From: Hymenobacter lapidiphilus
Lineage (GTDB): Bacteria; Bacteroidota; Bacteroidia; Cytophagales; Hymenobacteraceae
DNA: 64,000 nt
Assembly: GCF_013377885.1 (NCBI RefSeq)
Contig: NZ_JABKAU010000005.1
Span: 102,620-166,619, forward strand
Reading direction: 5' to 3'
Of the stretch, positions 50,008 to 57,455 are shown piece after piece; the stretch's first letter is position 1, and every line of letters starts with the position of its first letter. The position numbers and the translations under genes are program-made. The notes under the pieces were generated by a model. It was not told where the DNA came from. It searched no databases and was given only the letters and a program-made list of their open reading frames with translations.

Positions 50008-50481
50008 ATGGAACCACTTCCCGAACGGCGCAGCATCCGCTACGCTGGCTACGACTACGACATGGCGGGCTATTATTCCCTGACACTTTGTGCCCAGGGA
50101 AAGGCCCACCTGTTTGGTATGCTGCCCCCCGATGCGCCCTTGCAGCTCTCGGCGCTGGGAGAAACGGTCGTGGCCGAGCTATTGGCCCTGGCTGACCATT
50201 ATCCCACCATCCGGCTCGATACCTGGGTGCTCATGCCCAATCATGTGCATCTGCTGCTGGCGCTCACGCACAACCGGGCAGTGTCGGTGAGCCAGTTGGT
50301 CGGGAGCTTCAAATCGCGCTGCTATCAGGAGTGGCGCAGGGCCCTGCTGGCGGCCGGACACACGGCCCCGCCGTCCTGCTGGCAGCGCAACTACTACGAG
50401 CGAATCATCCGCTCGCCCGGCGAGCTGGAAGCCCAGCGCCACTACATCCTCGACAACCCCAGCCGTTGGAATACGATGTAG
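50008..50481 (+). CDS. REP-associated tyrosine transposase (RAYT, Y1/IS200-like)
   Basis: 157 residues. The HUH nuclease motif is 'WVLMPNHVHLLLAL' (His79, His81), and the catalytic Tyr lies in 'CWQRNYYERIIRSPGELE' (Tyr129 or Tyr130), as in RAYT proteins. 'YHYILDNP'-like ending reads 'RHYILDNPSRWNTM'. RAYTs are single-copy relatives of IS200/IS605 transposases that recognise and cut REP hairpins and are thought to spread them. The gene lies between two REPIN copies, and its stop codon TAG (50479-50481) is the TAG of the repeat's GATGTAGGGG terminus. No left or right IS ends were seen; the REPs are its likely substrates. Confidence 0.93.
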   Translation: MEPLPERRSIRYAGYDYDMAGYYSLTLCAQGKAHLFGMLPPDAPLQLSALGETVVAELLALADHYPTIRLDTWVLMPNHVHLLLALTHNRAVSVSQLVGSFKSRCYQEWRRALLAAGHTAPPSCWQRNYYERIIRSPGELEAQRHYILDNPSRWNTM

Positions 50482-50652
50482 GGGTGGGGCTTAGCTGCGC
50501 CCGCTGCTGAATGGTGCTACCAGAACGGGCACGCCCAAACGATGTAGGGGCGGGGCTTGTCCCCGCCCGCCGTTCGCGCCGCTGCAACGGGAATCGTTCA
50601 ATGGGAACCGTTCAACGGCGGGCGGGGACAAGCCCCGCCCCTACATCGTGCT
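50474..50652. repeat. REPIN-like palindrome, copy 8 (3' of the RAYT gene)
   Basis: A decayed long left arm overlapping the RAYT stop (GATGTAGGGGTGGGGCTTAG), a second intact short left arm at about 50540-50575, and a right arm ending CCCCTACATCGTGCT. Spacer units CAACGGGAATCGTT and CAATGGGAACCGTT are 14 nt each. The left side also shows the phase AACGGGCACGCCCA / AACGATGTAGGGGC. Confidence 0.9.
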
Positions 50653-50745
50653 GGCGTTACCATGCTGTCGTTACCGTGCTGGCGTTACCGTGCTGGCGTT
50701 ACCGTGCTGGCGTTGCCGTGCTGTCGTTGCCGTGCTGTCGTTGCC
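50648..50745. repeat. 14-nt tandem array outside the palindrome
   Basis: Seven consecutive 14-nt units: GTGCTGGCGTTACC, ATGCTGTCGTTACC, two GTGCTGGCGTTACC, GTGCTGGCGTTGCC and two GTGCTGTCGTTGCC. The array begins with the CGTGCT end of the REPIN and ends 14 bp before the histidine kinase stop. Confidence 0.9.
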
Positions 50746-50759
50746 AGCTGCCGCAACAG

Positions 50760-52982
50760 TTACGCCGCGGTGGCTACCGGCTGCGGGGTGGGCAGCAGCT
50801 CGGCGGGGTGGGCCAGCGCCAGCGGCAGGCAGATAACGAACTCCGTGTACTCGCCTTCGCGGCTTTCCACGCTCAGGGTGCCGCGGTGGCCCTTGGTGAT
50901 AATGTCGTAACTCAGCGAGAGGCCCAGGCCGGTGCCTTCGCCGCTGGGCTTGGTGGTGAAAAATGGCTCGAAAACGTGTTTGCACACGGCCGGCGTCATG
51001 CCAATGCCGTTGTCGCGCACCGCAATGCGCAGCTCGGTGGGCGTTTGCTGAGTGCGCAGGCACACTTCGGGCTGGAAGTGGGCCCCCAGCAGCCGCTGCT
51101 TTTCGCGGAGGGCATAAAACACGTTAGCCAGCAGGTTGAGCAGCACCCGGCACACATCCTGCGGTACCACCCGCAGCCGGGGCAGCCCCGGGGCCAGGTG
51201 CAGGCTGAAGTGCGCGCTGAACCCCGGGTGCTCGATCAGCCAGCTTTCGTAGGCGCGGTGCAGGCAGTCTTCGGTCAGGGCATTGAGGTCGGTTTCCTGG
51301 GCCTGGCCGCTGCTGGCGCGCGAGTGCTCCAGCATGCTGCGCACAATGCGGGCCGCGCGGTGGCCGTGCTGGTTGATGCGCACCTGGTCTTCGCGCAGCT
51401 CGGCCAGCAGCTCGGCGCTCAGGGCCCGGCCGCTGGCCGAAAGGGGCTCCTTGTCCAGCTCGGTCGTCAGCTCGTCGAGCAGCTCCAGGCTCAGGTCGGA
51501 GAAGTTGTTGATGAAGTTGAGCGGGTTCTGCATCTCGTGGGCCACGCCGGCCGTCAGCTCGCCCAGCGAGGCCAGCTTCTCGTGCTGCACCAGCTGCGCC
51601 TGGGTGGCCTTTAATTCAGTCAGGGCCTGGTCGAGGTGGTCGCGTTGGGCCGCAATCTGCTCGTTTTTCTCCTGCAGGCTGCGGTTGCTGACCTGTTTGA
51701 GGTAGATGTTGCGCATCAGCAGCGCCGTCAGCAGCAGCACGCCCCCCAGGCCCGCCAGCAGGCCATACACATGCTGGCGCTGGCGGTCGGCTTTCTGGGT
51801 TTGGATTTGGCGGGTTTTGGTGAGCAGCACAATCTGGTTGCGCCGCTTGTCCAGCTCGTAGACGTAGCGCAGGGCGCTGGTGCGGCGCTGTGTATCCTCC
51901 CCCGACAGCGTATCGTCGTAGGCCATCTGCAGGGTCCGGAAGCGGTAAGCCTCCCCGAATTTGCGCTGGCCAGCATAGGTTTCGGCCAACAGCCGGGCCG
52001 CCTCGCGGCTAATGCTGTTGTTGCTGCTGCTGCTCCGTTGGCTGAGCACCAGCGCCGAATGCGCCAGCGCCAGCGTGCTGTCGGGTTGCTGCCGGAGTTG
52101 GTAGGCGCGGGCCAGAGTCAGCTGCAGGCCCGGGATGTTGTAGCCGTCGCTCGGGGTGTTGCGCACCAGCTGGCGGGCCCGCTGGCCATGGGCCAGGGCC
52201 GCCCCCGAGTTACGCATCCGGCTGTACATTTCGGCCAGGCTTATCTCGGAGCCGGCCTCGCCCTGTTGGTCGCCCTGCTGCCGGTTCAGGCGCAGCGCCT
52301 GCTGGTAGCAGCGCAGCGCCCGGGGCCAGTCGCTCAGCATTTGGTACGAGTCGCCAAGCGTAGCCAGGGCGGTCAGCACCATTTGATGGTCGCCGAGCTG
52401 GCGGCCGATTCGCAACGTGGCTTTCAGGGCCGGCAGGGCTTCGGTGTAGTTGCCGGTTTGGTAGTGGGTAATCCCGACGATGAGATTCAGACGATTCTGG
52501 GTCTGCAGATCGTGGGCGCGCTCGGCCAGGGGTAGGCCGCGCAGGGCGGCTTCCAGCGCCTCAATGGGGATTGACTGCACCATGGCCAGAGTGCTCAGCT
52601 CCAGCCAAGCCCGGCTCTCGCCTTGGTCGCCGCGGCGCCGGGCATAAAGCGCCTGGGCCCGCCGGGCATACCGGTGGGCCACCGTAAACTGGTTCTGGCG
52701 CCGGTACAGGTTGCTGAGCGCCAGCATGGCCTCGCCCTGCCCCACCGAATCGGAGAGGGCCAGGGCCAGCCGCAGGGCTTGATGGCTTACCTGGGTGGCC
52801 TGTTCGGCATCGGTGGTTTTCAGGAAATGGGACAGGGCCTGCAGCCGCCGCACGCGCAGGGTATCGGGCCGGCGTTGGGTGCGAAGCAGCTGCCGCAGAC
52901 TATCGGGGCCGGCCAGCTGGCCGAACACGGGCGGCACTGTTGCCAGCAGACTCAGCAGCAGGGCAATCAGTAGGGGTTTCAT
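50760..52982 (-). CDS. TPR-containing sensor histidine kinase
   Basis: 740 residues. Signal sequence (about 1-21), then a periplasmic region of about 350 residues made of tetratricopeptide-like helices ('GNYTEALPALKATLRIGRQLGDHQMVLTALATLGDSYQMLSDWPRALRCYQQALRL'). One membrane helix follows (VYGLLAGLGGVLLLTALLM, about 402-420), then a short coiled coil and the kinase core. H-box 'GVAHEMQNPLNFINNFSDL' with His482, N-box 'LLNLLANVFYALREK', G1 'IAVRDNGIGM', F/G2 'FEPFFTTKPSGEGTGLGLSLSYDII'. No response regulator gene is adjacent, as is common for this Bacteroidota type. Its 3' end abuts a 14-nt tandem array. Confidence 0.93.
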   Translation of the reverse strand: MKPLLIALLLSLLATVPPVFGQLAGPDSLRQLLRTQRRPDTLRVRRLQALSHFLKTTDAEQATQVSHQALRLALALSDSVGQGEAMLALSNLYRRQNQFTVAHRYARRAQALYARRRGDQGESRAWLELSTLAMVQSIPIEALEAALRGLPLAERAHDLQTQNRLNLIVGITHYQTGNYTEALPALKATLRIGRQLGDHQMVLTALATLGDSYQMLSDWPRALRCYQQALRLNRQQGDQQGEAGSEISLAEMYSRMRNSGAALAHGQRARQLVRNTPSDGYNIPGLQLTLARAYQLRQQPDSTLALAHSALVLSQRSSSSNNSISREAARLLAETYAGQRKFGEAYRFRTLQMAYDDTLSGEDTQRRTSALRYVYELDKRRNQIVLLTKTRQIQTQKADRQRQHVYGLLAGLGGVLLLTALLMRNIYLKQVSNRSLQEKNEQIAAQRDHLDQALTELKATQAQLVQHEKLASLGELTAGVAHEMQNPLNFINNFSDLSLELLDELTTELDKEPLSASGRALSAELLAELREDQVRINQHGHRAARIVRSMLEHSRASSGQAQETDLNALTEDCLHRAYESWLIEHPGFSAHFSLHLAPGLPRLRVVPQDVCRVLLNLLANVFYALREKQRLLGAHFQPEVCLRTQQTPTELRIAVRDNGIGMTPAVCKHVFEPFFTTKPSGEGTGLGLSLSYDIITKGHRGTLSVESREGEYTEFVICLPLALAHPAELLPTPQPVATAA

Positions 52983-53114
52983 GGGGGGTGAGCTCAGAAA
53001 TTCAGAACAGCGCGGGGCCGGCCGCTGCCAGCTCCAAGGCCCCTGAAAACCGAATGCTGCCGGCCGCCTTCCGTCACCCGGGGCCTGAGTGGCGGTGCCT
53101 CCTGCCGGTACGGC

Positions 53115-53585
53115 CTACCAGTTGGGGTTATGGATAAGCCCTAGGGTCGTGTCGTCGGATGAGAGTTGCGGGTGTGTCTGGAACCGGACGGTGCCTAGTG
53201 TGATGATTGCCTGTCCGCCTAGGTGTACGGGAATAGGAAATGCCCAAGCATAGGTTGTGTCAAGTACCACATCGGCTCCCAGACTTCGAGCGCGTTGCAT
53301 TGCTTGGGCTACCTGACCGGCATTATCTAGTGGCAAGTGCCAAGGAATATGGCCTGCTTGCTTGGCAAGAAGGGCCTGGTCGTTAGTTAGAATGATGTAT
53401 AACTCATTACCACCTGCCATCTGAAATATAGCCACGGCTGGTCCCGCCTGTTTGGACGACGGGGCCAGCAAACTCTTGTAAAAGTCGACGATTTTTAGCC
53501 AAGTTGCTGAGGAGGCATATATTTCCAAATGTCCGCTATCGATGGTATGCAGGGAGCGGGCAGAGAGGTCAGTGGGGTCGTTCAT
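53115..53585 (-). CDS. VOC-like small protein with C-terminal HNPNW motif, paralogue 2
   Basis: 156 residues. 'GHLEIYASSATWLKIVDFYKSLLAPSS' matches the N-terminal helix region of paralogue 1 (44581-45003), and both end in -H-N-P-N-W. Middle parts ('GGNELYIILTNDQALL', 'PLDNAGQVAQAMQRARSLGADVVLDTTYAWAFPIPVHLGGQAIITLG') look like the second half of a VOC (glyoxalase-fold) protein. It is preceded by a strongly AT-rich segment, as is paralogue 1. Function unknown; diverged duplicates 8 kb apart. Confidence 0.65.
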   Translation of the reverse strand: MNDPTDLSARSLHTIDSGHLEIYASSATWLKIVDFYKSLLAPSSKQAGPAVAIFQMAGGNELYIILTNDQALLAKQAGHIPWHLPLDNAGQVAQAMQRARSLGADVVLDTTYAWAFPIPVHLGGQAIITLGTVRFQTHPQLSSDDTTLGLIHNPNW

Positions 53586-53714
53586 AGGGCAGGGAGTAAA
53601 GTGAAATAAAAAGTATTTTGGTTAGTGAATATAAGTTATTTTAACGTATAGTTAAAAATATTATATGTATAATTATATTATATCGAAATGCTTATGCTTC
53701 CATGTGTAACTCAA
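53586..53714. promoter_or_regulatory. AT-rich promoter region of HNPNW gene 2
   Basis: About 110 bp with long A/T stretches (TTAAAAATATTATATGTATA, ATTATATTATATCG), the most AT-rich stretch I noticed in the window. It must hold the minus-strand gene's promoter. No gene is seen here. Confidence 0.45.
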
Positions 53715-53775
53715 GTTGCGAAGTCAGGAGTGAGGCGCGGGGCTCAACTTCGCACCCCACTCCTGACTTCGTAAC
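53715..53775. repeat. Long inverted repeat (GTTGCGAAGTCAGGAGTG)
   Basis: GTTGCGAAGTCAGGAGTG (53715-53732) and CACTCCTGACTTCGTAAC (53758-53775) pair over 18 positions with one mismatch, loop about 25 nt. The outer CAAGTTGCGAAG also occurs at the left end of the degenerate element at 12334. It lies in the gap between two minus-strand genes. Confidence 0.65.
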
Positions 53776-53932
53776 CTGGCCCATTCAGCTGCCACGGTCT
53801 TCGGTCGAATGGGTCTGGAAAGGCAGACTCATCAGGTGGCACGGAGCAGCCTTTTTTGTACAGCGCCTATACACTTCGCTGATTTTCAGCCCTGCAGGGG
53901 CAGCAGATGTAACCGAAGTGGCTGGCAACGTA

Positions 53933-53977
53933 AAAAAGCCCCCGCTTGGCTCCTTACGGAACCAGGCGGGGGCTTTT
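53933..53977 (-). terminator. Terminator after the fasciclin gene
   Basis: AAGCCCCCGC and GCGGGGGCTT form a stem. On the minus strand the hairpin is followed by T6 (complement of TAAAAAAG). It lies 18 bp beyond the stop. Confidence 0.8.
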
Positions 53978-53994
53978 GCAATGAGAGGTGCGGC

Positions 53995-54558
53995 TTACTT
54001 CTTCGCGCCCGTCAGGCTGGTGGGCATCAGCACGGCGTCAACCGAATGCACGATGCCGTTTTCGGCCATAATATCATCATTGGCGACGTTGACCATAGCG
54101 CCTTTAGCGTCCTTGAGCATAATGGCGTCGCCCTGGCGCATCACGGTAAGGGTTTCACCCTGCACAGTAGTCAGGCTTTGGCCGTCTTTGAGGTTGGCTG
54201 CCAGGTAAGAACCGGGCACCACGTGGTAGGAAATCAGCAGAGCCAGCTGGCTTTTATTGGCGGGCTTGAGCAGCTCGTTGAGCGTACCGGCGGGTAGCTT
54301 GTCGAAGGCGGCGTTGGTGGGAGCGAATATGGTGTACTTGGTAGCACCACGGGCCTGCTCATCGAGGCCGGCCGCCGCCACGGCCTTCATCAGCGTGGTA
54401 TGGTTATCAGAGAGCTTCGACATCTGAAGCAGGTTGCCATTGGCTTTCTGCGTGAGCGGCGCGCCGGTGGGGGTGCCGCTCTGGGCCGAAGCAACGGTGC
54501 CTATACCGAAAGTGAGCAGGCCGGCGAGCAGAATGGAAAAGAAGGGCTGGTTACGCAT
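53995..54558 (-). CDS. Secreted fasciclin-domain protein
   Basis: 187 residues from the ATG at 54556-54558. A signal peptide (MRNQPFFSILLAGLLTFGIG...ASAQ, about 26) is followed by one FAS1 domain with 'DNHTTLMKAVAAAGLDEQARG', 'YTIFAPTNAAFDKLPAGTLNELL' (H1 box F-A-P-T-N-x-A-F), 'LLISYHVVPGSYLAANL' (Y-H) and 'DDIMAENGIVHSVDAVLMP' (H2 box N-G-x-V-H-x-I/V-D-x-V-L). These proteins mediate cell-surface adhesion; here it is exported, probably periplasmic or surface. Downstream terminator is strong. Confidence 0.94.
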   Translation of the reverse strand: MRNQPFFSILLAGLLTFGIGTVASAQSGTPTGAPLTQKANGNLLQMSKLSDNHTTLMKAVAAAGLDEQARGATKYTIFAPTNAAFDKLPAGTLNELLKPANKSQLALLISYHVVPGSYLAANLKDGQSLTTVQGETLTVMRQGDAIMLKDAKGAMVNVANDDIMAENGIVHSVDAVLMPTSLTGAKK

Positions 54559-54786
54559 AGATGTGGGGTTTAAGTAACTGGTTATTGGATAATGAGTTAC
54601 GTGAATTTGCCACGTAAGGTTATATAAAATTGGGACAAGCCGAAGGTTTGGGGAGCAATGGTGCCTGAGCTGTCTCATCGTTCGCGCCGTTAGGGCAGAT
54701 TCGTTCAACGAAGCAACGTGAATACGCGTTCTGCACCGTCTAAGAGGTGTTCAGCTGGCCAACATAGCCCCGTGTTTCTCCAGTAC

Positions 54787-55248
54787 CTACAGTCTGGCGG
54801 GGCCGGCTGTCCGGCCGGCCCACTCGGCCAGCAGCGCGGGTACCTGGGGGGCGTCGTCGGTGAGCCAGCAGAGGGCCGTTTCGGGGTCGTCGAAATACTG
54901 CGAGTCGAAACCGATGGACGGCTGCACCAGGTCGTGCAGGGCATCGATGGCCAGCTGGTGGTAGGTTTGGTGGCTGCCAACAATAAGCACCAGCCGTTCG
55001 AGGGGCATGGCCAGCAGGGCGGGCATAAAGTGGGTGCCCAGCCACAGCTCGTCGTACACCGTCAGCAGGGGCACGGTGCGCATATCGATGAGCAGGCGGC
55101 GAACGGTATGCGTACGGGCCAGTGCCAGCAGGGCCGTCACATCGGGGCGGCGCAGCGCCGATTCGGTACCCATCCGATACGCTACCCGTAGCATGCCCGA
55201 TTCCGCATCGGTTTGCAGGCAGAAAGCAGGAATATACTGATGAAGCAT
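54787..55248 (-). CDS. STAS/SpoIIAA-like small protein, hypothetical
   Basis: 153 residues from the ATG giving MLHQYIPAFCLQTD. The alpha/beta pattern 'TALLALARTHTVRRLLIDMRTVPLLTVYDELWLGTHFMPALLAMPLERLVLIVGSHQTYHQLAIDAL' resembles SpoIIAA/STAS-like proteins in Bacteroidota (strand, helix, strand L-L-I-D-M-R). The C-terminus has 'SQYFDDPETALCWL', also common in that group. It could be an anti-anti-sigma-type or lipid-binding protein; no phosphorylation site can be assigned with confidence. It stands alone. Confidence 0.55.
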   Translation of the reverse strand: MLHQYIPAFCLQTDAESGMLRVAYRMGTESALRRPDVTALLALARTHTVRRLLIDMRTVPLLTVYDELWLGTHFMPALLAMPLERLVLIVGSHQTYHQLAIDALHDLVQPSIGFDSQYFDDPETALCWLTDDAPQVPALLAEWAGRTAGPARL

Positions 55249-55426
55249 GCAGCGGAATAGGGCGGAGGTAGTAAGCAACAGGCTGAAAGCACCAATAGAA
55301 CGAGCTGGTTAACTGCAAAGCAGCAAGCCAGGCGCATAGCAAGCTAACTGAAAAGACTGGTTCTGGCCCGATGAACGCAACATAACGACGGAAGGCAGGT
55401 TTTACCGACTAAACCATCGGTAGCCT

Positions 55427-55467
55427 CCGGCATAGCGAACACACATCCGGCAGGTTGCGTATGCCGG
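55427..55467. promoter_or_regulatory. Stem-loop in the leader of the paoA-like gene
   Basis: CCGGCATA (55427-55434) pairs with TATGCCGG (55460-55467), loop 25 nt, 58 bp before the ATG. It does not match a molybdenum-cofactor riboswitch that I know. It may be a simple leader structure. Confidence 0.3.
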
Positions 55468-55525
55468 TAGTACCCCACCCGGTCCGGCCCGGTAGCAGGT
55501 CTTTCTTCTACTTCGTTTCTGCCTT

Positions 55526-56146
55526 ATGTCTGCCCCAACTACTCCTGCCCCGCTCAACCCCGACGGCTCGCGCCGCACCTTCATGAAACAGGCCGGCGGC
55601 TTTCTGGGGCTGGCCCTGGCGCCGCCGTTCCTGAGCCAGGCCGAGCGCCTGACGGCCCTCTCGAAGAAAGTAGAAGGCGTATCCACCATTAGTCTGAAAG
55701 TGAACGGTACCGTGCGCGCCATTCGGGCCGAGCCCCGCGTAACGCTACTCGACGCCCTGCGCGAGTACCTCGACCTGACGGGCTCGAAAAAAGGCTGCGA
55801 CCATGGCCAGTGCGGTGCCTGCACCGTGCTCGTAGATGGCAAGCGCGTGAACAGCTGCCTCACGCTGGCCATTATGACGCAGGGCAAGGAAGTTACCACC
55901 ATTGAGGGCCTGGCCAAAGAGGGCGGCGAGCTGCACCCTATGCAGGCCGCCTTCCTCAAGCACGACGGCTTCCAGTGCGGCTACTGCACGCCGGGCCAGA
56001 TTATGTCGGCCGTGGCCTGCGTGCAGGAGGGCCACGCCGGCTCCGAAGCCGAAGTACGCGAGTGGATGAGTGGCAACCTGTGCCGCTGCAGCGCCTACCC
56101 CAACATCACGGCCGCCATTCTGGAGGCCAAGGGCCAGATGGGATAG
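55526..56146 (+). CDS. paoA: PaoA-like [2Fe-2S] subunit of periplasmic aldehyde oxidoreductase
   Basis: 206 residues. A twin-arginine signal 'SRRTFMKQAGGFLGLAL' (about 15-31) sends the folded complex to the periplasm. Cluster ligands of the two [2Fe-2S] centres: C-x4-C-x2-C...C in 'KKGCDHGQCGACTVLVDGKRVNSC' and C-x2-C...C-x-C in 'FQCGYCTPGQ' / 'NLCRCSAYPNI'. It passes electrons from the molybdenum site towards an outside acceptor. It is the first gene of a five-gene plus-strand group with the FAD subunit, the molybdenum subunit and two maturation genes. Confidence 0.95.
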   Translation: MSAPTTPAPLNPDGSRRTFMKQAGGFLGLALAPPFLSQAERLTALSKKVEGVSTISLKVNGTVRAIRAEPRVTLLDALREYLDLTGSKKGCDHGQCGACTVLVDGKRVNSCLTLAIMTQGKEVTTIEGLAKEGGELHPMQAAFLKHDGFQCGYCTPGQIMSAVACVQEGHAGSEAEVREWMSGNLCRCSAYPNITAAILEAKGQMG

Positions 56147-56176
56147 GGGCAAGGTTGGTTTCAGCAGGTAGAAGAA

Positions 56177-56281
56177 CGTCATGCTGAGCGAAGTCGAAGC
56201 ATCTCTACCGTAATTACCCCTATCACCTAACTGTCACTGCAACTAAGCGGTAGAGATGCTTCGGCAAGCTCAGCATGACAG
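56177..56281. repeat. Family-B palindrome, copy 6 (between paoA and paoB)
   Basis: The arms CGTCATGCTGAGCGAAGTCG and GCTTCGGCAAGCTCAGCATGAC enclose CATCTCTACCG/CGGTAGAGATG and a centre of about 35 nt. It lies in the operon between the iron-sulfur and FAD subunit genes. Confidence 0.85.
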
Positions 56282-56333
56282 TCCAATTACCCCACTCTCC
56301 TCGCTCAAGCACCCTCCCCCAGACCCTACTACC

Positions 56334-57317
56334 ATGAATAACTTCTCCTATATCCAGGCCGAGAAACCCAAGGATGCTACGGCCGCCAAGCGCGACGATA
56401 AGTCGGCGGCCTTTATTGCCGGCGGTACCACGCTGCTCGATTTAATGAAGTCGAACGTGGAAAATCACGACCAGCTTATCGACGTGAATCTGCTGCCGTT
56501 CCGGGGTATTGAGATGACCAAGGACGGCCTGCGCATTGGGGCACTGGAGCGCATGAGCGACGTGGGGGCGCACCCGTTGGTGGCACAGCAGTTTCCGGCC
56601 GTGGCCGAGTCGCTGCTGCTGGCGGCCTCGGCCCAGCTGCGCAATATGGCCAGCATCGGGGGCAACGTGCTGCAGCGCACCCGCTGCGGCTACTTCCGCG
56701 ACACGGCGTTTCCGTGCAACAAGCGCGAGCCCGGCACCGGCTGCCCGGCCCTGGAAGGCGACAACCGCAACCTGGCCATTCTGGGCACCAGCGAAACCTG
56801 CATTGCCACCAGCTACCCCGGCGACCTCTCGGTAGCCCTGACCGCCCTCGACGCGGTGCTGACGCTGGAAAACTCCAAGGGCAAGCAGCGGCAGGTGCCC
56901 ATCACGAAGTTCTACCTGCTGCCCGGCACCACGCCCCAGCGTGAAACCGTGCTGGAATCCGACGAGCTGATTGTGGCCGTGACTATTCCGCAGACGGCGG
57001 CAGCGCGCAAATCGAAGTACCTGAAGGTGCGCGACCGAAGCTCCTACGCCTACGCGCTGGTATCGGCGGCGGTGGGACTGGAGGTGCAGGGCGGCACCGT
57101 TCGGGCGGCCCGCGTGGCGCTGGGCGGCGTGGGCACCCAGCCCTGGCGCTGCTTCGAGGCCGAAAAGGCGCTGGTAGGCAAGCCCGCTACTGAGGCCACG
57201 TTCCGGGCCGCCGCCGAGCTGGCGCTGCGCGGGGCCAAGCCGCGCGAGCACAACGCCTACAAGATAGAAATGGCGAAGAATACGCTGGTACGGGCCTTGA
57301 GTGAGGTAGCCGTTTAA
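56334..57317 (+). CDS. paoB: PaoB-like FAD subunit of aldehyde oxidoreductase
   Basis: 327 residues from the ATG at 56334. FAD-binding 'AAFIAGGTTLLDLMKSNV' and 'ASAQLRNMASIGGNVLQRTRCGYFRD' mark the vanillyl-alcohol-oxidase-type fold. The segment 'RCGYFRDTAFPCNKREPGTGC' supplies Cys residues like those that hold an additional [4Fe-4S] cluster in E. coli PaoB; this extra cluster is a trait of PaoABC-type enzymes. The C-terminal domain is of the CO-dehydrogenase flavoprotein type. It is flanked by family-B palindromes on both sides. Confidence 0.93.
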   Translation: MNNFSYIQAEKPKDATAAKRDDKSAAFIAGGTTLLDLMKSNVENHDQLIDVNLLPFRGIEMTKDGLRIGALERMSDVGAHPLVAQQFPAVAESLLLAASAQLRNMASIGGNVLQRTRCGYFRDTAFPCNKREPGTGCPALEGDNRNLAILGTSETCIATSYPGDLSVALTALDAVLTLENSKGKQRQVPITKFYLLPGTTPQRETVLESDELIVAVTIPQTAAARKSKYLKVRDRSSYAYALVSAAVGLEVQGGTVRAARVALGGVGTQPWRCFEAEKALVGKPATEATFRAAAELALRGAKPREHNAYKIEMAKNTLVRALSEVAV

Positions 57318-57330
57318 TCAGGACAATAGT

Positions 57331-57439
57331 CCGTCATGCTGAGCGAAGTCGAAGCATCTCTACTGCTTCGTTGGTCCGCTGACCAGTTGGCAGAGTTACC
57401 ATTGCGGTAGAGATGCTTCGACTTCGCTCAGCATGACGG
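57331..57439. repeat. Family-B palindrome, copy 7 (between paoB and paoC)
   Basis: The arms CCGTCATGCTGAGCGAAGTC and GACTTCGCTCAGCATGACGG match perfectly at the ends over about 30 nt. The inner part is CATCTCTACTGC/GCGGTAGAGATG. The centre is about 40 nt. It begins 14 bp after the paoB stop and ends 17 bp before the paoC start. Confidence 0.9.
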
Positions 57440-57455
57440 ACAACCATACAACATC

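Noticed and set aside
55249..55525. Molybdenum-cofactor riboswitch before paoA
   Set aside because: Only one simple stem-loop was found; the multi-helix Moco consensus could not be recognised.
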